A DNA stretch of 64,000 nt from Planctomycetota bacterium (GTDB lineage: Bacteria > Planctomycetota > Planctomycetia > Pirellulales > Pirellulaceae), in assembly GCA_026692845.1 (NCBI GenBank), contig JAPLNM010000045.1, positions 1 to 64,000 of the forward strand, in the 5' to 3' direction. The position numbers and the translations under genes are program-made. The notes beneath the pieces were generated by a model. The model did not search any database, was not told the origin of the DNA, and saw only the letters and a list, made by a program, of their open reading frames with translations. Positions 1-7,038 of this stretch are shown here, piece by piece; positions within the stretch are counted from its first letter, which is position 1, and each line of letters opens with the position of its first letter.

Positions 1-2
1 GG

Positions 3-61
3 TAACAAGCCAGGGGCTGCTACGGTGGCCCCTGACTTCCTCCCATCCCTGTGGCTTGTTA
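3..61. repeat. Compound inverted repeat at the window edge
   Basis: A 10-bp outer inverted repeat (3-12 TAACAAGCCA with 52-61 TGGCTTGTTA) encloses an inner 7-bp stem (11-17 CAGGGGC with 28-34 GCCCCTG). The layout of an outer stem plus an inner stem resembles the larger element at 38923-38999. It lies about 220 bp before the first gene and could be the terminator of a gene left of the window or an intergenic repeat. No T-tract follows. Confidence 0.5.
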
Positions 62-278
62 TCTGGGGAAAGCGAAAAATCCAAACGCTTCCATCCTAGA
101 AATGTTAGAACCTTTTACCCACAAATTCTGCGGAAGAGCCTCTTTTTGGAAGGATGCTCGTCAGCGACGCTGACAAATGGAATGGGCCGATGGAAACGGT
201 CTCTAACACCCGCAATCCATAGGGTTTATCGCACAGTGGGCTTGATTCCTTTTCCGTGAAATCGATACACTCCGATGC

Positions 279-1415
279 ATGACCCGTATCGATCGGTACT
301 TGATCGTCTTGTTTGCCCGCGTTTTCCTGGTTTGCTTTCTAACGCTCTCCGGGTTGTTGATCATTGCGCAGATCTTTACCAACCTGGATGAGCTCATCGA
401 ATACGGTCGGATTCGAGGAAGTCTTCCGTTGGCACTGGCCGAGTACTTTGGGCCTGTGCTCCTGACGATCTTCGATCGGACTTGTGGGCTGACTGCTTTG
501 CTAGCACTTCTTTTTGTTGTCGCATGGCTCTATCGGACCAACGAGTGGACGGCGATGTTGGCTGCCGGTATCAGCAAAGCGCGTGTGGTACGTCCGCTGC
601 TTGTGGTCTGTGGGATTGCGATTGGTGCCAGCGTCTTGTCGCGTGAGCTTTGGATTCCGCAGTACAGTCATATCCTCACGCAGAACCCGCAGGACCTCCA
701 GGGGACCGAGCGCGTGCAGCCTATCCGCCCGACGGAGGACAGGGAGTACGGGTTGTTGATTGCGGGCAAGAGCATTGCAAGCCAATCCAAGACGATCCGA
801 AACCCGGTCTTTGTTCTTTTCGGTCCACCATCGACGCTCGTGACGCAGATCCAAGCGGTAGCGGCGAGCTATAGGGAGCCAACCGACGGGGTTGCGGCTG
901 GATACTTGCTTACTGGAGTTGGTGCGGCGAAATTTCTTTCTGAGCCTTCGGTCGTTGTCGATGGAGTCGATTACTTGCGCCTCCCGTCGGATACCGTTTG
1001 GTTGAGTCCTGACCAATGCTTCTTGCCAAGCAGCATCGAGTTTGACATGCTCCGAGGTAGTTCGGCAAAGCAATTTGCATCGACGGCCGATTTGGTTTGG
1101 CGTGCGAAGAATCAGGGCGATTATTACGGGGACGATCTGCAGTTGCTGATCCATCAGCGTTTTTTGCAGCCGTTTTTGGATGTGACGCAGTTGTTGCTAG
1201 GTCTACCGTTTGTGCTGACGAGTCGCAGGCGCAATATCGTTCAAATGACGATCGCTTGTCTGCTGACGTACGGAGTTTTCTTCGGCTTTTCCGCGACGCT
1301 TGCGATGCTCTGTGGTTCGAGTACGCTGCTGACCCCGACGTTGGCGATCTGGATCCCCTTGATTCTATTTGCACCCTATGCCTACGCCAGAACGAGGCAG
1401 GCATTGGTCGAATAG
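279..1415 (+). CDS. LptF/LptG-family (YjgP/YjgQ) permease
   Basis: This is an inner-membrane permease of the family that works with the LptB ATPase to extract lipopolysaccharide from the inner membrane. At 378 residues it has the usual length. The N-terminus has hydrophobic helices at about residues 10-35, 60-85 and 100-120. A hydrophilic periplasmic region of about 160 residues follows, then three C-terminal helices at about 300-375. The N-terminal DRY...F.....L motif (DRYLIVLFARVF) is typical. The ATG at 279 is the only start that gives the standard N-terminus. I cannot tell LptF from LptG, because the partner gene is not in the window and may lie to the left. It converges with the isomerase gene that ends at 1475. 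Confidence 0.85.
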   Translation: MTRIDRYLIVLFARVFLVCFLTLSGLLIIAQIFTNLDELIEYGRIRGSLPLALAEYFGPVLLTIFDRTCGLTALLALLFVVAWLYRTNEWTAMLAAGISKARVVRPLLVVCGIAIGASVLSRELWIPQYSHILTQNPQDLQGTERVQPIRPTEDREYGLLIAGKSIASQSKTIRNPVFVLFGPPSTLVTQIQAVAASYREPTDGVAAGYLLTGVGAAKFLSEPSVVVDGVDYLRLPSDTVWLSPDQCFLPSSIEFDMLRGSSAKQFASTADLVWRAKNQGDYYGDDLQLLIHQRFLQPFLDVTQLLLGLPFVLTSRRRNIVQMTIACLLTYGVFFGFSATLAMLCGSSTLLTPTLAIWIPLILFAPYAYARTRQALVE

Positions 1416-1457
1416 GTGCGCTCCGACGCGCGATCGCGATTGGATCGGAGGCATCGA

Positions 1458-1485
1458 TTTAGATATCGCGCAGTTTAGATATCGC
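1458..1485. repeat. 12-bp direct duplication spanning a stop codon
   Basis: TTTAGATATCGC occurs at 1458-1469 and again at 1474-1485 (period 16). The second copy holds the TAA stop (minus strand, 1475-1477) of the isomerase gene. The other copy supplies another TAA one frame over. Confidence 0.8.
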
Positions 1486-2314
1486 AGAGCAGGATTGCTT
1501 CGCGGAGACCTTGATAAGCGTCACGCGTCGGGATGAATTCTTGGCCAACGTATCCCTGATAGCCGAGATTGAAGAGTTTCCTCATGATCGGAGGGAAGTT
1601 GATTTCCTGCTGATCATCGAGTTCGTTGCGTCCTGGGCAACCGGCGACATGGACGTGTCCGATGATATCGATATGTTCATCGAGTCGCCGCATGACATCG
1701 CCGTGCATGATCTGGACGTGGTATACGTCGAAAAGCATCTTGACCCGCTCGGACCCAACGCCTCGGACAATCTGTGCGACCAGATCGATATTGTCGCCTT
1801 GGTATCCCGGATGTCCTTTCATGGGATGGGTGCCATCTCGGGTGTTGAGATGTTCCAAGCACAGAGTGACATTGGATCGCTCTGCGAGGCTTGCCAGTTG
1901 CTTGAGTCCCGCGACGCAATTCTCGAGGCATTCCTCGCGGGAGATTTCGCCGCTGGTCGGATCTTCGGCATCTCGCCATTTGAACCCCGTGAATGCGATC
2001 ACATTGGGAAAGCCCGCCGCTGCGGTCGTCTCGATCGCCTTGGTCATGCATTCGATGACTTGGCCATGATAGGCCTTGTTGTTGAGTCCTTTGACGAACG
2101 GGGCTCCAGGCATCCCATTGGGGGCCAGGGCGCAGCCGATGCCATGTTTCTTGAGCGTGTCCCAATCCTCGAACGGTACGATTTCGACCGCATCGCATCC
2201 GAGCTCCCGGGTGACTTCGCAAAGACGGTCCATCGACCACATATCACCACCCGCTTGGTAGCACCAGCCAACGATGGATTGACGAATATTTTTCTTTAGT
2301 GACAGCATTTGCAT
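1475..2314 (-). CDS. Hydroxypyruvate isomerase-like TIM-barrel protein
   Basis: This protein belongs to the sugar phosphate isomerase/epimerase (AP-endonuclease-2-like) TIM-barrel family, closest in layout to hydroxypyruvate isomerase (Hyi). Two glutamates sit where the metal and catalytic carboxylates are expected, in LCLEHLN (mid-protein) and GQEFIP (near the C-terminus). HVHVAGCPGRNE is the usual histidine segment of the family. Length is 279 residues. There are two ATGs, at 2314 and 2308. The second has a GGA better placed upstream, so the first two residues are uncertain. No signal peptide is seen, unlike many planctomycete members that carry a Tat signal, so it is probably cytoplasmic. 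The exact substrate cannot be read from the sequence. Confidence 0.82.
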   Translation of the reverse strand: MQMLSLKKNIRQSIVGWCYQAGGDMWSMDRLCEVTRELGCDAVEIVPFEDWDTLKKHGIGCALAPNGMPGAPFVKGLNNKAYHGQVIECMTKAIETTAAAGFPNVIAFTGFKWRDAEDPTSGEISREECLENCVAGLKQLASLAERSNVTLCLEHLNTRDGTHPMKGHPGYQGDNIDLVAQIVRGVGSERVKMLFDVYHVQIMHGDVMRRLDEHIDIIGHVHVAGCPGRNELDDQQEINFPPIMRKLFNLGYQGYVGQEFIPTRDAYQGLREAILLCDI

Positions 2315-2465
2315 TTCCGAATTGCTTATCTGGGGGGCTTAAACGAGAGGGACTCTGCGGCCCGCTTGCTGAACGAATAGGAATCGCCGAAGGCAAAGGT
2401 CACCGCACAGGAGTATTATTCATATCGTCGGCGAGTTCGCTAGCATGGGTCCTAGGGCACTAGGG

Positions 2466-2753
2466 CTAGGGCCTTGGGTTTGCATGCTGATCGATCATCC
2501 AATCGAGAACGGCCGCCGAGGTGGCGATGCGAGTGCGATCTTTGCGAGAGAAGCCGCGCTGGCTGACTCCGATGGTTTTCCCGAGCCGGAACAAGCCGAT
2601 TTCTGTCTGTGAATTTTCGATACACGAGGAATCGGAGCGATTCGAATCGCTTTGATTCATCACGAATTCCACGGCCCACCGGGCGGCAGCCTGTTGATTC
2701 TCACGAACCACAATCCCACGAAACGAACCACTCTGCACGTAGTATTTTGGCAT
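2466..2753 (-). CDS. Small conserved-looking hypothetical protein (95 aa)
   Basis: The N-terminus MPKYYVQSG...VVRENQQAAARWAVEF looks like a small alpha/beta protein that I have the impression recurs in planctomycetes. I cannot name a function. I chose the ATG at 2753 over a TTG six codons upstream; AGG lies directly before it. A short Ser/Asp/Asn stretch (SDSNRSDSS) sits mid-protein. It lies 59 bp downstream of the phosphosugar transferase on the same strand and may be co-transcribed. Its TAG stop sits in a run of three CTAGGG hexamers (2452, 2460, 2466). Confidence 0.6.
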   Translation of the reverse strand: MPKYYVQSGSFRGIVVRENQQAAARWAVEFVMNQSDSNRSDSSCIENSQTEIGLFRLGKTIGVSQRGFSRKDRTRIATSAAVLDWMIDQHANPRP

Positions 2754-2812
2754 CCTTAGAAGACTTTCCAACTCTGCGAGTATCCGAACCGACGCGGCGA
2801 CTTGCCGCCCTG

Positions 2813-4477
2813 CTAAGGGATTTCGGCAATCGCTGTGACACCTTGGGTCAAAGCCGTGGACGAATCTGGCTGCGAACCAAGATTTCCGACGGTTTTTCGA
2901 AAGCCTCCGCGTCGTTGGGGTTCTTCGACTGGCCCGGAAGGAATAGTGCTAGTTTCTCTGAAATCCCTTCCAAATGCCTGAAATTGACTATGCATCGCAT
3001 CGAGAAGTTCGGTCAACTGGGCAAGGGCTAGAAGAGTTTCGGATTCTTGTTGTTTTCCTATAAACTCTAGACCGCCAAAGCTTTCCCCGTCGAGCAACAA
3101 GGGGAATTTAAGGCTCCAGCGTTCCGGGATTTCGGGGAGTTCGGACTTCTGCCATTCGGCATGGTAGCCCTCGTGCAACCAAGGCATATTGAGGTCCATC
3201 TGAACCCGATAGAGCTCATGCTTTTCCGCAAATTCGACCAAGGTTTGCCAAAGAAAAGTCCAGTCCCTGGTGCCTTGGAGTTGAACGACCTGCTCGTGGA
3301 CCTTCGACTCGGCTCGATCGGGTAGGATCAGCAGGGAGCTGACCATACGCTCTAGACGCTTGTACAGGAGTTTGAACTCCCCGAAACCAAAGAGCTTCGA
3401 TACGACCAGCGATCCGATAGCAAACGCCATGGTCGCAAGGGAGATCCACTCGGATTTGAGCATCACTGCGGCGACCGCACCGCTGGCGGTTATCGTCGAA
3501 AGCAATGCGATGATTCCGACCAAGGCTCGGTCCTGAAATCCATGCCGGATCAAATGATGATGGATATGTCCACGGTCTACGGAAAATAGGCTTCTACCGG
3601 TAAGTTTTCTCCGAACGATGGCCATCGCCGAATCGAATAGCGGAATGGCCATCAAAACAATCGGAATGCTAATCGACATCGAGGAGTCTTTGGCAAACCA
3701 AGACCTCATCGTCAGAACCCCGAGGAACAGTCCGATCAGCATGCTGCCGTTATCGCCTAGAAACACACTCGCTGGGGGCAAATTGTAGAACAGGAAGCCC
3801 AAGAGCGCGCCGGCCAAGGCCGCTGCGATGATCGCTTCCATATGATTGCCAGTAAACGAACTGATCGCAGCTACGGCCGCAAACGCGATCCAGCCGACCG
3901 TCGCGCACATCCCATCTGCACCATCGATCAGATTGATCGAATTGATACATAGCAAGAGCCAACCCAAGGTGATTGGCCAAGCCATGAGTCCGAAGTCGAT
4001 GGGATAACCGAAGACTTGAACCTTATCGATTGAGAATCCAAAGGAAATAATTCCCAGGCAAATAACAATCTGAACCGCCAGTTTTTGCCTACCTAACAAG
4101 CCGAATCGGTCATCGATGAGTCCAAGTGCCGTGATGGCCAAGGCCCCAATTCCCAACGAGATGGCTTGGGAGGACTGCTGAACCAAATGGATCGACTGGT
4201 CTGGGAAAATCAAAAATGCCAACAGGACGCTGATCATCAAGGTCAAAAGAAGGACCACTCCGCCGCAGCGAGCCACTGGCTGCGCGTGGAGCTTACGCCT
4301 TTTATCAGGGTAATCGACCAGTCCGAACCGCAAGGCATAGTGACGCACAAACGGAGTCAATGCAATCGACAACCCTAAGCCGAGGAGGGTTGCTACGAGC
4401 GGGAGAACTATCGGAGGAACTGTGGGGGGCACGGGTTGCTTGGCTGCATGACTTTGAGTGATTCTTTGGCGATCCAT
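2813..4477 (-). CDS. MraY/WecA-family undecaprenyl-phosphate phosphosugar transferase with extra C-terminal domain
   Basis: This integral membrane enzyme would move a phospho-N-acetylhexosamine from a UDP-sugar to undecaprenyl phosphate, the first step in building a cell-surface polymer. Family motifs are all visible: DDRFGLLGR, the NSINLIDGADGM Asp-rich loop, FLGDNGSMLIG and the HIHHHL loop. About ten hydrophobic helices fill residues 25-345. After residue 345 comes a soluble tail of about 200 residues, which ordinary WecA and MraY lack. It has a coiled-coil-like start and a GAF-like sequence feel, but I cannot assign it. I prefer the ATG at 4477 to a TTG three codons upstream. It diverges from the DPP-IV gene. 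The short-chain substrate and the final polymer are unknown. Confidence 0.85.
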   Translation of the reverse strand: MDRQRITQSHAAKQPVPPTVPPIVLPLVATLLGLGLSIALTPFVRHYALRFGLVDYPDKRRKLHAQPVARCGGVVLLLTLMISVLLAFLIFPDQSIHLVQQSSQAISLGIGALAITALGLIDDRFGLLGRQKLAVQIVICLGIISFGFSIDKVQVFGYPIDFGLMAWPITLGWLLLCINSINLIDGADGMCATVGWIAFAAVAAISSFTGNHMEAIIAAALAGALLGFLFYNLPPASVFLGDNGSMLIGLFLGVLTMRSWFAKDSSMSISIPIVLMAIPLFDSAMAIVRRKLTGRSLFSVDRGHIHHHLIRHGFQDRALVGIIALLSTITASGAVAAVMLKSEWISLATMAFAIGSLVVSKLFGFGEFKLLYKRLERMVSSLLILPDRAESKVHEQVVQLQGTRDWTFLWQTLVEFAEKHELYRVQMDLNMPWLHEGYHAEWQKSELPEIPERWSLKFPLLLDGESFGGLEFIGKQQESETLLALAQLTELLDAMHSQFQAFGRDFRETSTIPSGPVEEPQRRGGFRKTVGNLGSQPDSSTALTQGVTAIAEIP

Positions 4478-4564
4478 CCTCAACAAGGAGCGGATAACGT
4501 CCGGATTCCATTCACCGCGAGTCGATCAGGGAGGACCCCTTTTGACTGCAAATATATCCTGGTT

Positions 4565-4600
4565 CAAGCTTGTAAGCTTGGCTAGTCGCAACCGGCGACT
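4565..4600. promoter_or_regulatory. Two palindromes in a divergent intergenic region
   Basis: CAAGCTT-GT-AAGCTTG (4565-4580) and AGTCGC-N5-GCGACT (4584-4600) lie in the 183-bp gap between the divergent transferase and DPP-IV genes. They may be operator sites or part of an mRNA leader. Only their symmetry supports this. Confidence 0.25.
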
Positions 4601-4660
4601 TTAACGATAATAACCTAGCGTTCTGAACACGAAAAACACACCAAGGAAACGGATCCTCGA

Positions 4661-7036
4661 ATGGACGTTCGATTTTGTAGAATAATGGGCACTTCTGCAT
4701 CCCAGAGAGCCTTGGGTTACGCGTTGCGGATTGTAGCGATTTTGTTGATTTCGCTGACCAGCTCGGCGGTCCAGGCCGCCGATCCAATGCTCTTGAAACT
4801 CAACGCTCGCTGGGTCGATGGCACAAGCTTCTGGTACTTCAAATTGAGCGAATCGGGCCGAAAGGAGTTCGTCTGGGTCTCGCCGAGCGAAAAGAAGATC
4901 CTACGGGCAGCCTCGCTCGAGGAACTGGAAAAACAGGCCGGTGTCTCTCTGATGAACCGATCGTCCGTGGGCCGAATCGAACCCTCGGAAACCTTGGACG
5001 AAGCCCGAATCGATATCGCAATCAAAAACGCAACCCTTCAATCCGTCGAGCTTTTTTGGATCGACTTCCAGGGAATCCCAAAGGCTTACGGAACCCTTGC
5101 TCCAGGCGAATCGCGAGGTCAATCGACTTTTGCCGGGCATTCCTGGGCCGCCTCGCTCGACGGCAAAAAGCCTATTTGGACCGGCCAAGCCACCGAGAAG
5201 GGTCAAGTGCTAGAAATTCAGCCCATGCAGATGGATGCTGAGTCCCTGTTCCCCAGACGCGAGGCTCGCCGCAGACCCCAGGCAAGAGCACCACGCAATC
5301 CTCCAGCGAATCACCAAGCTGAGAATCGCTGGAACGTCGAGAGGAACAATCATCAACTTCGGTTCGTTTCCCAAGCAGGACAAACCGTGCTCGACACGGC
5401 CGATCTGGGAGATGCCCAAGGAACCGAATCGAATCGATACGATCAGCCCATCTTCTGGTCGGCGAATCAGCAGTTCGCGTTCACCCTCCAAATCGAGCAA
5501 GGAGATCGTCGCGAAATCGTTCTTGTCGAGTCGTCCCCAAAAGATCAATTGCAACCCAAGAGCAAGGTGATCCGCTACGACAAGCCTGGCGATAAACTCG
5601 ATCGACCCTACCCAAGACTATTCGATCTGGAGTCGGGGAAAATGATCCCCTTGGATCCGGCCCTCTTTGAGAATCCATGGTCGATCGATCAAATCCGTTG
5701 GGACCAAGATGGAAATAGGCTGCTTTTCGTCTATAACCAGCGTGGGCATCAAGTCATCCGACTCTTGGCCATCGACCCAAGGACCGGCCAAGTCACCTCA
5801 TTGATCGAAGAGGCCAGCCCAACCTATATCGATTATGCCGCCAAGGCTTACCGTGAATGGATCCAAGACGACCGAGAAATCCTATGGGGTAGCGAACGCG
5901 ACGGTTGGTACCACCTGTACCGCTATTCGGCCGACGACGGAGAGCTGATCAACCAAGTCACCCAAGGACCGTGGGTGGTTCGTTCTATCGAGCGGATCGA
6001 CCCGTTGAAACAACAGCTGTGGTTCTATGCAGGGGGAATCGCCCCCAAACAAGACCCTTATCATCGCCACTATTGCCGCGTGGATTTCGATGGCCAAAAT
6101 CTAACCCAACTGACCCAGGGCGATGGCGACCATACCGTCGAACTATCTCCCGATGGCCAATGGCTCATCGATACCTACTCGCGTGTCGATTTGCCTCCGG
6201 TCCACGAGTTGCGCTCTTCGAGCACCGGCGAATTGATCTTCGAACTCGAACGCAACGATTCCCAAGGCCAGTGGACCGAGAGCAACAAACCGATACGTTT
6301 TACGGCTAAGGGCCGCGATGGCACCACCGACATTTACGGTTTACTCGTCCGCCCCAAGGTGATCGAACCGGGAAAAAAATATTCAGTCATCGAGAGCATC
6401 TATGCCGGTCCCCAGGATTCCTTTGTGCCCAAGTCCTACTCCGCCCTTTCGGAGTACCATGATTTGGCCGACCAGGGATTCGTGGTCGTAAAAATCGACG
6501 GTATGGGGACCTCGAACCGCAGCAAAGCATTCCATGATGTCAGCTACCGGAACCTCAGTGATGGAGGGTTTCCTGACCGTATTTTGTGGATGCAAGCGGC
6601 CGCGAAATCTTATCCCGAGATGGATTTGGAAAAAGTAGGTATCTACGGGGGATCGGCCGGCGGTCAAAACGCTTTGGCAGCGCTGTTATTCTTTGGCGAC
6701 TTTTACGATGCAGCCGTCGCCGACTGCGGCTGCCATGACAACCGCATGGACAAAGTTTGGTGGAACGAACTGTACATGGGATGGCCCGTCGGCCCGCACT
6801 ACGAAGTCAATTCCAACGTCACCAACGCCCATCGACTAAAAGGGAATCTGCAGTTGGTTGTCGGCGAACTCGACACGAACGTCGATCCAGCATCGACCAT
6901 GCAAGTCGTCGACGCACTGGTGCGAGCCGATAAGGACTTCGAGTTGCTTTATATCCCAGGCGGAGGCCATGGTGTCGGATCGTCCCCCTACTGCAAACGC
7001 CGACGCGATGCGTTTTTCCGCCGCCATCTGCAATGA
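4661..7036 (+). CDS. Dipeptidyl peptidase IV-like S9 serine peptidase
   Basis: This is a secreted prolyl-oligopeptidase-family enzyme (S9B-like) that would remove dipeptides from peptide N-termini. It is 791 residues, a normal DPP-IV length. A signal peptide ends near residue 40 (...SSAVQAAD). Residues of about 200-520 look like the DPP-IV propeller, and the alpha/beta hydrolase domain follows. The likely catalytic triad is Ser665 in GGSAGG, Asp738 in GELDTNVDP and His770 in GGGHGVG. The serine motif is GGSAGG, not the classic GWSYGG, so it belongs to a divergent branch. An in-frame ATG at 4685 is an alternative start. The stop lies 2 bp from the convergent DUF4350 gene. Confidence 0.88.
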   Translation: MDVRFCRIMGTSASQRALGYALRIVAILLISLTSSAVQAADPMLLKLNARWVDGTSFWYFKLSESGRKEFVWVSPSEKKILRAASLEELEKQAGVSLMNRSSVGRIEPSETLDEARIDIAIKNATLQSVELFWIDFQGIPKAYGTLAPGESRGQSTFAGHSWAASLDGKKPIWTGQATEKGQVLEIQPMQMDAESLFPRREARRRPQARAPRNPPANHQAENRWNVERNNHQLRFVSQAGQTVLDTADLGDAQGTESNRYDQPIFWSANQQFAFTLQIEQGDRREIVLVESSPKDQLQPKSKVIRYDKPGDKLDRPYPRLFDLESGKMIPLDPALFENPWSIDQIRWDQDGNRLLFVYNQRGHQVIRLLAIDPRTGQVTSLIEEASPTYIDYAAKAYREWIQDDREILWGSERDGWYHLYRYSADDGELINQVTQGPWVVRSIERIDPLKQQLWFYAGGIAPKQDPYHRHYCRVDFDGQNLTQLTQGDGDHTVELSPDGQWLIDTYSRVDLPPVHELRSSSTGELIFELERNDSQGQWTESNKPIRFTAKGRDGTTDIYGLLVRPKVIEPGKKYSVIESIYAGPQDSFVPKSYSALSEYHDLADQGFVVVKIDGMGTSNRSKAFHDVSYRNLSDGGFPDRILWMQAAAKSYPEMDLEKVGIYGGSAGGQNALAALLFFGDFYDAAVADCGCHDNRMDKVWWNELYMGWPVGPHYEVNSNVTNAHRLKGNLQLVVGELDTNVDPASTMQVVDALVRADKDFELLYIPGGGHGVGSSPYCKRRRDAFFRRHLQ

Positions 7037-7038
7037 TC

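Noticed and set aside
501-1154. 217-residue minus-strand open frame
   Set aside because: Antisense to the LptF/G-type permease; Arg-rich composition and no domain.
1511-2299. 262-residue plus-strand open frame
   Set aside because: It is the antisense shadow of the hydroxypyruvate isomerase-like gene, which has clear motifs.
2609-3031. 140-residue plus-strand open frame
   Set aside because: Overlaps the small hypothetical gene and the transferase 3' end in antisense; low-complexity Arg/Ser composition.
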